Below are positions 8,153 through 15,528 of a stretch of DNA of 64,000 nucleotides, one piece after another. The stretch covers positions 124,001-188,000 of the forward strand of contig NZ_JARESG010000007.1 of NCBI RefSeq assembly GCF_029076445.1, in the 5' to 3' direction. Source of the DNA: Pseudarthrobacter naphthalenicus (lineage in GTDB: Bacteria; Actinomycetota; Actinomycetes; Actinomycetales; Micrococcaceae). The notes under the pieces were generated by a model. The model did no database searches. It was given only the letters and a program-made list of their open reading frames with translations, and was not told the origin of the DNA. Position numbers and translations under genes: made by a program. The stretch's first letter is position 1. Each line of letters opens with the position of its first letter.

Positions 8153-8236
8153 GTGTTCCCGGCCCTTGGGCTGCGCAAGCGACCCCGGGTTCCGGGCTGC
8201 GAAGGTTTCCTCGGGTTATCCCGGAGGAATTCATGA
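8153..8236 (+). CDS. leader ORF 1 (27 aa) between SAM riboswitch and metN
   Basis: This frame starts at GTG 8153, exactly 7 nt after the riboswitch-controlled GGAG (8142-8145). That spacing equals the one between the GGAG and the ssuB ATG in the sister operon. It runs 27 codons and its TGA (8234-8236) overlaps the ATG of the next tiny frame (ATGA at 8233-8236). The peptide is Arg-rich and starts MFPALGLRKRPRVPGCEG. Its last codons pass through the hairpin at 8207-8229 that hides the next ribosome-binding site. A role as a translational relay, with no function for the peptide itself, is inferred. The frame could be fortuitous, but the spacing and overlap argue otherwise. Confidence 0.5.
   Translation: MFPALGLRKRPRVPGCEGFLGLSRRNS
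8207..8229 (+). promoter_or_regulatory. hairpin sequestering the Shine-Dalgarno site of leader ORF 2
   Basis: TTCCTCGGG (8207-8215), loop TTAT, then CCC-G-GAGGAA (8220-8229) forms a 9-bp stem with one bulged G. The 3' strand contains GGAGGA, the strong ribosome-binding site for the ATG at 8233. CCTCCG at 8148-8153 can also pair with CGGAGG at 8222-8227. The stem lies wholly inside leader ORF 1, so ribosomes translating that frame would open it. This is read directly from the sequence; folding energies were not computed. Confidence 0.6.
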
Positions 8237-8286
8237 ACGTACAGACCGGCAGCCGCGCGGCAGCCCCATCAGGTGATGACCTGTGA
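8233..8286 (+). CDS. leader ORF 2 (17 aa) overlapping metN
   Basis: A 17-codon frame, MNVQTGSRAAAPSGDDL, with a strong ribosome-binding site (GGAGGA at 8223-8228, 4 nt before ATG 8233). Its start overlaps the stop of leader ORF 1 (ATGA) and its stop overlaps the metN start (GTGA at 8283-8286). The three frames therefore occupy three different phases, linked by 4-nt overlaps. The peptide resembles nothing I recognise. Its likely value is to bring ribosomes to the GTG start of metN, whose own AGGTG site is weaker. Confidence 0.5.
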   Translation: MNVQTGSRAAAPSGDDL

Positions 8287-9083
8287 TTGAGATCCAGAAC
8301 GTCAGCACCTCCTTTGACTCTCCCAACGGACGTTTCACCGCCGTTGATGATGTCAGCCTCCACATCCAGCGGGGCACCATCCAGGGCATCATCGGGTTCT
8401 CCGGGGCGGGAAAGTCCACGCTGCTCAGGAACATCAACCTCCTGGAGCGCCCCACGTCAGGCCGCGTCCTGGTGGACGGCGTTGACCTCCTGACCTTGTC
8501 CGATGCCGAGCTGCGCACCAAGCGGCACCACATCGGGATGATCTTCCAGCACTTCAACCTGCTCAACAACCTCACTGCGCAGGAGAACGTTGAGCTTTCC
8601 CTGAAGTTCGCCGGCATCGGAAAGTCCGAGCGCCGCCGTCGGGCTGCCGAAACCCTGGAGATCGTGGACCTTAGCGACAAGGCCGGAACGTACCCGGCCA
8701 AACTGTCCGGCGGCCAGAAGCAGCGCGTGGCCATTGCCCGCGCCCTTGCCACCGAACCCAAGGTGCTGCTCTGCGATGAGCCGACGTCGGCAGTTGACCC
8801 TCGTACAACGGCCTCTGTCCTGCAGTACCTCGCTGATGTAAATGCCGAATTCGGCATCACGATTGTGGTGGTCACCCACGAAATGAACGTCATCAAGGCC
8901 ATCGCGGACAACGTTGCCGTGATGGAAGAGGGCCGGGTTGTGGAGCAGTTCGACCTTAGCGAGCTGCAGCGCCCGGGTTTCCACCCGGCCACCCAGAGCG
9001 GCCGGTACCTGATCTCTGACGAGATCCAGCTCGACCGTTCCGCCCACGCGACCGCCGCCTCGGAAGGCCTGCTCAATGTTTGA
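8283..9083 (+). CDS. metN: methionine-type ABC transporter ATP-binding protein (MetN-like, no NIL domain)
   Basis: A 266-aa ABC ATPase closest to MetN: Walker A GFSGAGKST (38-46), Q-loop IFQHFNLL, signature LSGGQKQR, Walker B VLLCDEPTSAVDP and switch VVTHEMNVI. Typical MetN has about 340 residues with a C-terminal NIL (ACT-like) domain that binds methionine and inhibits transport. Here the protein stops soon after the ATPase core (ending SEGLLNV), so the trans-inhibition domain is absent. The GTG start overlaps leader ORF 2 and has AGGTG 7 nt upstream. Its 3' end overlaps metI by 8 nt. With MetI and MetQ it probably imports methionine or another organosulfur compound; the flanking oxygenases suggest the latter. 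Confidence 0.82.
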   Translation: MIEIQNVSTSFDSPNGRFTAVDDVSLHIQRGTIQGIIGFSGAGKSTLLRNINLLERPTSGRVLVDGVDLLTLSDAELRTKRHHIGMIFQHFNLLNNLTAQENVELSLKFAGIGKSERRRRAAETLEIVDLSDKAGTYPAKLSGGQKQRVAIARALATEPKVLLCDEPTSAVDPRTTASVLQYLADVNAEFGITIVVVTHEMNVIKAIADNVAVMEEGRVVEQFDLSELQRPGFHPATQSGRYLISDEIQLDRSAHATAASEGLLNV

Positions 9084-9741
9084 CCGCATCCTTGAAGTCC
9101 TGCCCGAAATCGGTGTGGCCATGGGCCAGACCCTCACCATGCTCCTGGTGGCCATTCCGCTGGCGGTGCTCCTCGGCACACCCCTGGGCGTGCTGCTTTA
9201 CACCATCGGGCCCAACGGGCTGAAGCACCGCCCCAGGCTGCACCGCATCCTGGACGGGCTGGTCAACCTGATCCGGTCCTTTCCGTTCCTGATCCTGCTG
9301 ATTGCCATCATCCCCGTCACCAGGTTCATCGTGGGCACCACCATCGGCACGGCCGCCGTCATTGTCCCGCTGACCATCAACGCCATTCCCTACTTCGCCC
9401 GTTTTGTGGAACAAAACCTCAGCCAGCTGGGCAGCGGCGTGGTGGAGGCGGCCCGGTCGATGGGCGCCAGCCGGTCCCAGATCGTCCGGGATGTCCTCAT
9501 TGTGGAGGCCAAGCCCGGGCTGGTCAGCTCCATCACCATCATGACCGTCAGCTTCATCTCCTACTCGGCAATGGCCGGCCTGGTGGGCGGCGGCGGGATC
9601 GGCGATTTCGCTATCCGCTACGGGTACTACCGCTACGAAACACCGCTGATGATCACCGCCATTGTGCTGATGATCCTGCTGGTCACCATCGTCCAGCTGG
9701 GCGGCTCCTACATTGCACGGCGCCTGGACAAGCGGCTCTGA
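9076..9741 (+). CDS. metI: methionine-type ABC transporter permease MetI
   Basis: A 221-aa inner-membrane permease of the MetI family, of normal length. About five hydrophobic segments are visible, and the coupling loop reads VVEAARSMGASRSQIV (about residues 136-151). The block LVNLIRSFPFLILLIAIIP and the late GLVGGGGIGDFAIRYGYYRY are typical MetI signatures. It overlaps metN by 8 nt, so the two are co-translated. It forms the membrane channel with MetN for ligand delivered by the MetQ-type lipoprotein two genes downstream. Confidence 0.87.
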   Translation: MFDRILEVLPEIGVAMGQTLTMLLVAIPLAVLLGTPLGVLLYTIGPNGLKHRPRLHRILDGLVNLIRSFPFLILLIAIIPVTRFIVGTTIGTAAVIVPLTINAIPYFARFVEQNLSQLGSGVVEAARSMGASRSQIVRDVLIVEAKPGLVSSITIMTVSFISYSAMAGLVGGGGIGDFAIRYGYYRYETPLMITAIVLMILLVTIVQLGGSYIARRLDKRL

Positions 9742-9787
9742 TCCTGCCCGGCGTCCGCACACCCACTTCTTCCGGAAGGCACCCCCC

Positions 9788-11224
9788 ATGACTTCAACAC
9801 CCAGTACCCGCTTCGACGGACCCCGCCCACGCCTGCTGATCAGCGCGTTCGTGATGAACACGACCAGCCACATCATGGGCGGCCAGTGGCGGCGCCCGGA
9901 GGCGCAGCAGCACCGGTTCAACGAGCTGCCGCTGTGGCTCGACCTGGCCCGCCAGCTCGAAGACGCCAAGTTTGATGCGATCTTCTTCGCCGACGTCGTG
10001 GGCCTGTACGGCGATTACGACGGCGGGTGGGCGTCGCTGCTGAAAAAGGGCATCCAGGTGCCCTCCAACGATCCCCTGATCCTGCTGTCCGCACTCGCCA
10101 CCGGGACGCAGGAGATTGGACTGGCTGCCACCTCGTCCGTCATCCAGAGCCATCCGTTCCAGTTCGCCCGGCAGATGTCCACGCTGGACCACATCAGCAA
10201 CGGACGCGTGGCCTGGAACATTGTCACCAGTGTGCTGGAGAACGCCCACCGGAACTTCAACGCCACCGAACTGACCAAGCATGACGAGCGCTATGACTGG
10301 GCGGACGAATATGTCGAGGCGGCCTACAAGCTGTGGGAGGGCTCATGGGAGGACGACGCCCTGCTGTTGGACAAGGAAACCGGCGTCCATGCCGACCCGG
10401 AAAAGGTCAGCAAGATCTACCACCGCGGGCCCCGGTACTCCATTGACGGGCCGCACCTCTCCGCGCCGTCAAGGCAGCGGACCCCGGTGCTTTTCCAGGC
10501 CGGCAGCTCGGGCCGCGGCCAGCAGTTCTGCGCCGCCAACGCTGAGGCCACCTTCACCCTGGCCCCGAACACGGACGTGGCAGCGAAGTACACGGCGGCC
10601 GTCCGTGAACAGGCCGCCGCCGCAGGGCGCCACCCGGATGACGTGAAATTCCTGCAGGGCATGCACTTCGTGGTGGGCGGCACCGAAGCGGAGGCCAACC
10701 GCAAGGCTGCCGAACTGGAGGAGACTCTGGATATCGAAGCCCTGCTGGCCCATGTGGGCGGCGGCTTCGGCGTCGATCTCGGCGGACTGCCGCTGGACAC
10801 CCCGCTCGGCGACCTTGAGACCGAAGGCAGCCAGGGCCACCTGACTGCGATCCGGGCCTCCGTCCGGGGCGGCAACCCCACGCTCCGGGACATTGCCCTC
10901 TACCGCAGCCGCGCCAACCGCGTGGTGGGTACGCCGGAACAGATCGCCGACCGGGTTGAAGAGTGGCAGGACGCCGGAATCGACGGCATCAACATCATCA
11001 ACCAGACCCTCCCGGGCTCGTACACCGACTTCATCGAGGGTGTGCTGCCGGAACTGCGGAGGCGTGGGCTGGCTCAGGCGGACTATGCGCCGGGCACCCT
11101 GCGCGAGAAGCTCTTCGGCGCCGGACCGCGCCTCAACGACCGGCACCCGGCCTCAGCTTTTCGGGGAGCCTTCACCGAGTTCTCAGCGGCCGCTGAGAAC
11201 AAGCCAGCCACCATCACCGTTTAG
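9788..11224 (+). CDS. FMN-dependent monooxygenase, NtaA/SnaA/DszA family
   Basis: A 478-aa class C flavin monooxygenase of the bacterial luciferase-like superfamily. Family features are LLISAFVMNTTSHIMGGQWR at the N-terminus, FDAIFFADVVGLYGDY, SVIQSHPFQFARQMSTLDHI, RVAWNIVTS and PVLFQAGSSGRGQ. The start at 9788 has GGAAGG upstream; a longer in-frame extension to 9713 would run into metI and is rejected. Relatives oxidise dibenzothiophene sulfone (DszA), nitrilotriacetate (NtaA), pristinamycin IIB (SnaA) and other substrates using FMNH2 from a separate reductase. Between MetI and MetQ genes it probably attacks the imported sulfur compound to release usable sulfur. The exact substrate is unknown. 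Confidence 0.85.
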   Translation: MTSTPSTRFDGPRPRLLISAFVMNTTSHIMGGQWRRPEAQQHRFNELPLWLDLARQLEDAKFDAIFFADVVGLYGDYDGGWASLLKKGIQVPSNDPLILLSALATGTQEIGLAATSSVIQSHPFQFARQMSTLDHISNGRVAWNIVTSVLENAHRNFNATELTKHDERYDWADEYVEAAYKLWEGSWEDDALLLDKETGVHADPEKVSKIYHRGPRYSIDGPHLSAPSRQRTPVLFQAGSSGRGQQFCAANAEATFTLAPNTDVAAKYTAAVREQAAAAGRHPDDVKFLQGMHFVVGGTEAEANRKAAELEETLDIEALLAHVGGGFGVDLGGLPLDTPLGDLETEGSQGHLTAIRASVRGGNPTLRDIALYRSRANRVVGTPEQIADRVEEWQDAGIDGINIINQTLPGSYTDFIEGVLPELRRRGLAQADYAPGTLREKLFGAGPRLNDRHPASAFRGAFTEFSAAAENKPATITV

Positions 11225-11272
11225 CTCACTCCACCTCCCCGCCACACCCTGACCCTCAAAGGACCCCGAACA

Positions 11273-12145
11273 ATGCAGCGTAGAAGTTTCCTCAAGTATG
11301 CCCTCGCAGGCGCCGGTGCAGTCTCGGTTTCGGCCCTCACGGGCTGCGGCCTTGTCAACCCGGGCGGCGCCAGCGCGGCCGGCGACGGCAAGACCATCAA
11401 GATCATCGTGACCGAGTCGGCTCCGTACCAGGAACCCACCAAGATTGCCCAGAAGCTCCTCGCAGCCAAGGGCTGGACCCTGGAACCCACGTACGTCACG
11501 GACATCATCCAGCCCAACCTTGCCGTGGCCAACGGCGAGTTCGATGCCAACTTCTTCCAGCACAACGCCTACCTGAGGCAGTTCAACCAGGACAAGGGCC
11601 TGGAGAACGTGGGCCTGTTCTACGTCTACAGCGCCCCGGGCGGCATTTGGTCTGACAAGTACAAGTCCCTCGCCGAGCTTCCGGACGGCGCCAAGATCGG
11701 GATTCCCGTGGACCCGGCCAACAACGGCCGCGCCCTGTTTATGCTCCGCGACGCCGGCCTGCTGGAACTCTCGGAGGCCACGGTGATCCACACCTCGCAG
11801 AAGAACATCACTGCCAACCCGAAGAAGCTGCAGTTCGTGGAGGTGGACCAGCAGTCCCTTGCCAAGACCCTGCCTGATGTCGACGCCGGATTCCTCGTGG
11901 CCCGCATGGCGGCCGACGCCAAGCACACCAGGGCGGATGCGCTCGCTTTCGAATCCGACGCAGACCAGGTTCCGTTCCGGATCGTCGTCGCAGGCCGGAA
12001 GGACTTCGCCGGTTCGGAGAAGGCATCCGCCCTTAGGGAAGCGTTCCAGTCGCCCGAGGTCAAGGCCTGGTTCGCCAGCTACCAGAACGGGATACTTCCC
12101 ACTCCGTGGGACCAGGATCCGGCCGCTGACATTACCAAGCTCTAA
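11273..12145 (+). CDS. metQ: MetQ/NlpA-family substrate-binding lipoprotein
   Basis: A 290-aa lipoprotein with a twin-arginine signal (RRSFLKYALAG) and a lipobox ALTGC placing the lipidated cysteine at residue 25. The mature part has the NlpA/MetQ layout: KIIVTESAPYQEPTKIA near the start, DIIQPNLAVANGEFDANFFQHNAYL, KIGIPVDPANNGRALFMLRDAGL and the late VKAWFASYQNGILPTPW. It captures methionine or a related sulfur compound and hands it to MetI/MetN. The sequence differs from standard D-methionine-binding MetQ in several places, so another organosulfur ligand is possible. A gap of about 48 nt separates it from the monooxygenase gene. Confidence 0.85.
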   Translation: MQRRSFLKYALAGAGAVSVSALTGCGLVNPGGASAAGDGKTIKIIVTESAPYQEPTKIAQKLLAAKGWTLEPTYVTDIIQPNLAVANGEFDANFFQHNAYLRQFNQDKGLENVGLFYVYSAPGGIWSDKYKSLAELPDGAKIGIPVDPANNGRALFMLRDAGLLELSEATVIHTSQKNITANPKKLQFVEVDQQSLAKTLPDVDAGFLVARMAADAKHTRADALAFESDADQVPFRIVVAGRKDFAGSEKASALREAFQSPEVKAWFASYQNGILPTPWDQDPAADITKL

Positions 12146-12178
12146 CCAGGCATCGCAGCTCATGAAGGGGGAGAAGAT

Positions 12179-13417
12179 ATGACGTACGCACCGGAGGCCG
12201 CAGCGCCCGCGGAGGCAGGATCGGGCGAAGCCGGCTACGAGAAGCTGGCGGGCCGGTTCAGGCCCGTCTTTGCGCGGATAGCCGAAGGGGCGCTGGCCCG
12301 GGAACAGGACCGCGTCCTGCCGTTCGAGCAGGTCCGCTGGCTGAACGATGCCGGTTTCGGACGCTTGCGCGTTCCCGCGGAGCACGGCGGTGACGGGATT
12401 GGCTTCGAACCGTTCTTCCGCCTGCTCATCGAACTGGCGGAAGCTGATTCGTCCGTGGCACACCTCTACCGGTCACACTTCGCCTTCGTGGAAACGGTGG
12501 GATTGGAGCCCGCGGACTTCCAGAACCGCTGGTATCCGCGGGTGGTGGCCGGGGAGATCTTCGGGAACGCGGCCACTGAGCAGTCCGGGAACGTCCTTGG
12601 CGCCACCGGCACCAGCCTGACCCGGGAGGGTGAGAACTGGCTGCTGAACGGCAAAAAGTTCTACACCACCGGCACCATCTTCGCCGAGTGGATTGCGGTC
12701 ACCGCCAGCACTGAGGGCATCGAAGGCCGCCAGTACGCCGTGGTGAGCACCACCCAGCCGGGCGTGGAAATCCTCGACGACTGGGACGGCTTCGGCCAGC
12801 AACTGACGGGGACGGGCACCACCATCTTCCGCGACGCCGTCGTGCCCGCCGCAAACATTGTTCAGCGTTCGGTGTCCACAACTCACGAACCCGCGTTTTT
12901 CCAGCTGGTCCTGCTCGCGGTCCTTGCGGGCATTGGCCGGGCGGCGCTGGCTGATGCGCGGGCGCTGGTCCGCGACCGGAAGCGCACCTTCAACACCGGG
13001 TCCGGCGAACTGTTCCGGCACGACCCGCTGATCCTGCAGCTGGTGGGCCATCTTTCGGCCAAGGCCTTCGCGGCCGAGTCCGTGGTGCTGGCCGCTGCCC
13101 GGGAGCTTGACGCCGCCGCGGATCCGGTGCTGAACCTCACCCCGGTACAGCGCTACGTCCGGGGCGAGGTAGCGGTGGAAAAGGCCCAGCTGCTGGTTCC
13201 CGAGCTGGTGCAGGCGGCCGCCCAGCAGCTTTTCGACGTCACCGGAGCCTCGTCCACGTCCAAAGCGAAGTCCCTGGACCGGCACTGGCGGAATGCCCGC
13301 ACCGTCTCCACGCACAACCCGGCGGTGTTCAAAGCCAGGATTGTGGGCGACTACGAGGTCAACGGCACCATCCCGGAAGGACTGCACAGCATCGGGGATG
13401 TGCCCGCCCGACGCTAG
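12179..13417 (+). CDS. SfnB/DszC-type acyl-CoA-dehydrogenase-fold sulfur oxidoreductase
   Basis: A 412-aa flavoprotein of the acyl-CoA dehydrogenase fold. It falls in the SfnB/DszC/TdsC branch rather than with true acyl-CoA dehydrogenases: GFGRLRVPAEHGGDG near residue 60, GNAATEQSGNVLGATGT, WLLNGKKFYTTGTIFAEW, WDGFGQQLTGTGTTIF, and the late DRHWRNARTVSTHNP with FKARIVGDY. SfnB-like enzymes are tied to sulfone or sulfonate scavenging, and DszC is an FMNH2-dependent S-oxygenase. This is the last gene of the metN operon, with GAAGGGGGAG just before the ATG. It may act in sequence with the SnaA-like monooxygenase on one substrate. No terminator is obvious after it. Confidence 0.82.
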   Translation: MTYAPEAAAPAEAGSGEAGYEKLAGRFRPVFARIAEGALAREQDRVLPFEQVRWLNDAGFGRLRVPAEHGGDGIGFEPFFRLLIELAEADSSVAHLYRSHFAFVETVGLEPADFQNRWYPRVVAGEIFGNAATEQSGNVLGATGTSLTREGENWLLNGKKFYTTGTIFAEWIAVTASTEGIEGRQYAVVSTTQPGVEILDDWDGFGQQLTGTGTTIFRDAVVPAANIVQRSVSTTHEPAFFQLVLLAVLAGIGRAALADARALVRDRKRTFNTGSGELFRHDPLILQLVGHLSAKAFAAESVVLAAARELDAAADPVLNLTPVQRYVRGEVAVEKAQLLVPELVQAAAQQLFDVTGASSTSKAKSLDRHWRNARTVSTHNPAVFKARIVGDYEVNGTIPEGLHSIGDVPARR

Positions 13418-13445
13418 ACGCGGCCCGGCCGGATAGGCTCATCCC

Positions 13446-13880
13446 ATGGATGCTGCTGCACTCCGGGAGATCTGCCTGAGTTTCCCCGGCGCCTTCGAGG
13501 ACTTTCCCTTTGGCCCGGAGACTTCCCTGTTCAAAGTGCGCGCCGCAGTCCCGGGGGGAGCCCGGCACGAAGCGAAAATGTTTGCAGCGTCCGCCCTGGA
13601 TGCCCGGGACCTGTCGGTAAGCCTGAAATGTGAACCTGCCCTGGCGGAGCAGCTGCGCGCCGCGCACCCCGAAATCACCGGTGCCTGGCACATGAACAAG
13701 ACACACTGGAACGGGGTGCGGCTGGACGGAGCGCTCCCGGATGCCATGGTCCGTGACATGGTGGAGGATTCCTATGACCTGGTGGTGGCCACGCTAAGCC
13801 GCAAGCAGCAGGAACAGCTCGGATGGGCCCGGCTCTCCGCCTCCGTTTCGGGCCCCACTCGGCCGGGAGAACGGGCATGA
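13446..13880 (+). CDS. MmcQ/YjbR family protein
   Basis: A 144-aa protein of the MmcQ/YjbR (CyaY-like fold) family. It begins MDAAALREICLSFPGAFEDF, then FGPETSLFKV, a central RHEAKMFAASAL, and the late block MNKTHWNGVRLDGALPDAMV followed by DMVEDSYDLVV, the family's conserved C-terminal helix. These small proteins are often called DNA-binding from structure but have no firm function. It overlaps the following DUF1990 gene by 4 nt (ATGA) and so forms a two-gene operon with it. It starts 29 nt after the SfnB-like gene, in the same direction, so read-through from the sulfur operon is possible. Confidence 0.85.
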   Translation: MDAAALREICLSFPGAFEDFPFGPETSLFKVRAAVPGGARHEAKMFAASALDARDLSVSLKCEPALAEQLRAAHPEITGAWHMNKTHWNGVRLDGALPDAMVRDMVEDSYDLVVATLSRKQQEQLGWARLSASVSGPTRPGERA

Positions 13881-14425
13881 CGGAGAAGCGCCTGGTGGGC
13901 GGCCGGCTCGACTACCCCGGTGTCGGCGCGACGGAAAACGGCAGGCCGCCGGCCGGGTACCCGTCCCAGATGTCCCAGGTCTACCTTGGTGACGGACCGG
14001 AGCTCTACCGCCGCGTGGCGCAGGGAATCCTGAGCTGGGAACTGCAGCGCAGGTCCGGGCTGCGGGTCCGGGCGGAGTCCAGCGTTGTCCGGCCGGGAAC
14101 ACGTGTGGTGAGCGGTTTCGGCGTCGGGCCTTTCCGCGTCAACGCGCCCTGTGAAGTGGTGTGGGTCCGGCGGCCGGGACCCGGTGACGGGCCGCAGTCT
14201 GCGGGTTTCGGGTACGGGACACTTCCGGGCCACCCTGCCCGCGGCGAGGAGGCCTTCGAAGTGGAGATGGACGCCACCGGGCAGGTGTTTTTGAAGATCA
14301 CGGCCTTCAGCAAACCGGCCAACTGGTTCTACCGGGCAGGCGGAGTGGTCACCCGGGCGGCGCAGAGGTACGTCACTTCGCGATACGTTGAAGGGGCACG
14401 CCAACTCGCCGCAGGTGAAAGCTGA
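13877..14425 (+). CDS. DUF1990 family protein
   Basis: A 182-aa protein of the DUF1990 family. The recognisable stretch runs from LDYPGVGATENGRPP through YLGDGPELYRRVAQGILSWELQRRSGL and GFGYGTLPGHPARGEEAFEVEM to ITAFSKPANWFYRAGG and AQRYVTSRYVEGAR. The family has a START/SRPBCC-like beta-sheet pattern and an unknown biochemical role. I chose ATG 13877, which overlaps the upstream stop as ATGA; the longer frame from 13823 would only add residues from the neighbouring gene. The gene ends 15 nt before the TPR gene. Confidence 0.82.
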   Translation: MTEKRLVGGRLDYPGVGATENGRPPAGYPSQMSQVYLGDGPELYRRVAQGILSWELQRRSGLRVRAESSVVRPGTRVVSGFGVGPFRVNAPCEVVWVRRPGPGDGPQSAGFGYGTLPGHPARGEEAFEVEMDATGQVFLKITAFSKPANWFYRAGGVVTRAAQRYVTSRYVEGARQLAAGES

Positions 14426-14439
14426 TCAGGAGAAGGTAC

Positions 14440-15069
14440 ATGCTGGACCAAGCTACCCTTGACCGCCTCTGGAACTTCGAGGATCCCAAGCTGTCCGAAC
14501 AGCGTTTCCGGGATGCCCTCGACGATCCGGCCTACAACACGGACGAAAAAGCCGAACTTGCCACCCAACTGGGCCGCGCCATCGGCCTGCAGGGCCGCTA
14601 CGAGGAAGCCGACGCCCTGCTGGATTCAATTGACGGCGAGGAGGAGCCCACCGTCGGGGTCCGCATCCTGCTGGAGCGCGGGCGGCTCCTGAACTCCAGC
14701 GGCCACGCGGCCATGGCGGTGCCGCTGTTTGAGCAGGCCGCCGAACTGGGGGACCACCTTGGCGAGGAATTCCTGGCAGTGGACGCCCTGCAGATGCTCG
14801 CCGTGGCGGACTCCGCCCATGCTGAATCCTGGGCCAGGAGCGCGCTCGAGTACGCCTCCACCGCGCATGACCCGCACACCCGGCGCTGGATGGCCGGGCT
14901 GCACAATAACCTCGGCTGGATGCTGCACGCTGCGGGCCGGTTCACCCAGGCCCTGGTGGAGTTCCAGCTGGCTGAGCAGTGGGCCGAGCAGGCCGGCACC
15001 CCGTCCCAGCAGCAGGATGCCCGCGAGGCCATCCTCGCCTGTGAGCTGGACATGACTGCGGCCGGGTAG
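14440..15069 (+). CDS. tetratricopeptide-repeat protein
   Basis: A 209-aa soluble protein made largely of TPR-like helix pairs. Readable units include KAELATQLGRAIGLQGRYEE, the RGRLLNSSGHAAMAVPLFEQ pair near residue 75, and LHNNLGWMLHAAGRFTQALV near residue 150. There is no signal peptide or membrane segment. TPR proteins serve as protein-protein interaction scaffolds, and nothing here shows the partner. An AGGAGAAGG ribosome-binding site precedes ATG 14440. It probably continues the YjbR-DUF1990 transcription unit, from which it is separated by only 14 nt. Confidence 0.8.
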   Translation: MLDQATLDRLWNFEDPKLSEQRFRDALDDPAYNTDEKAELATQLGRAIGLQGRYEEADALLDSIDGEEEPTVGVRILLERGRLLNSSGHAAMAVPLFEQAAELGDHLGEEFLAVDALQMLAVADSAHAESWARSALEYASTAHDPHTRRWMAGLHNNLGWMLHAAGRFTQALVEFQLAEQWAEQAGTPSQQQDAREAILACELDMTAAG

Positions 15070-15134
15070 TTCAACGGCGGAGCATTCCGGGACGTCCGAG
15101 TAGTTCAATCATCACCAAACGGAAAGGAACAACC

Positions 15135-15452
15135 ATGATCTTCATTGTGGTCAAATTCAAGGTAAAGCCCGACTGGTCCGAGCGCTGGCTCGGCCTCGTG
15201 GACAGCTTCACCAAAGCGACCCGGGAGGAGCCAGGCAACCTCTGGTTCGACTGGTCCCGCAGCGTGGATGACCCCAACGAGTTTGTCCTGGTGGAAGCCT
15301 TCAAGGACGACGCCGCAGGGGACCACGTCAACAGCGCGCACTTCAAGCAGGCCATGGCGGACATGCCGCAGGCCCTGGCGGAAACACCCCGGATCATCAG
15401 CCGCCAACTCGACGGCGACGGCTGGGACCGGATGGGCGAACTCACCATCTAA
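15135..15452 (+). CDS. ABM-domain putative quinol monooxygenase
   Basis: A 105-aa protein with one antibiotic-biosynthesis-monooxygenase (ABM, dimeric alpha-beta barrel) domain. The pattern is clear: IFIVVKFKVKPDWSERWLGL at the start, then TKATREEPGNLWFDWSRSVD, FVLVEAFKDDAAGDHVNSAH and FKQAMADMPQALAE. Members such as YgiN oxidise quinols or help remove toxic small molecules without bound cofactor, and many remain unassigned. An AAAGGAAC ribosome-binding site precedes ATG 15135. The first 60-nt palindrome begins 5 nt after its stop codon. Confidence 0.85.
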   Translation: MIFIVVKFKVKPDWSERWLGLVDSFTKATREEPGNLWFDWSRSVDDPNEFVLVEAFKDDAAGDHVNSAHFKQAMADMPQALAETPRIISRQLDGDGWDRMGELTI

Positions 15453-15457
15453 TCCCC

Positions 15458-15517
15458 ATCGATTGCTCCGTAACGGCCGTTTTGAGCCCCCAAAGCGGCG
15501 GTTACGGAGCAGTCGAT
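15458..15517 (+). repeat. 60-nt palindromic repeat, copy A
   Basis: One of four intergenic copies that are each exactly 60 nt. The 5' arm is ATCGATTGCTCCGTAACGGC and the 3' arm ends GGTTACGGAGCAGTCGAT; they pair with a few G-U or single mismatches around a CCC loop. It begins 5 nt after the stop codon of the ABM monooxygenase gene and ends 11 nt before the DUF503 start. As RNA it would be a very stable hairpin, but without a following T-run. Confidence 0.9.
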
Positions 15518-15528
15518 ACGATTACGGC

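Noticed and set aside
8231..9076. 281-aa minus-strand frame opposite metN
   Set aside because: Ser/Arg-rich shadow of a clear ABC ATPase; no ribosome-binding site or motif.
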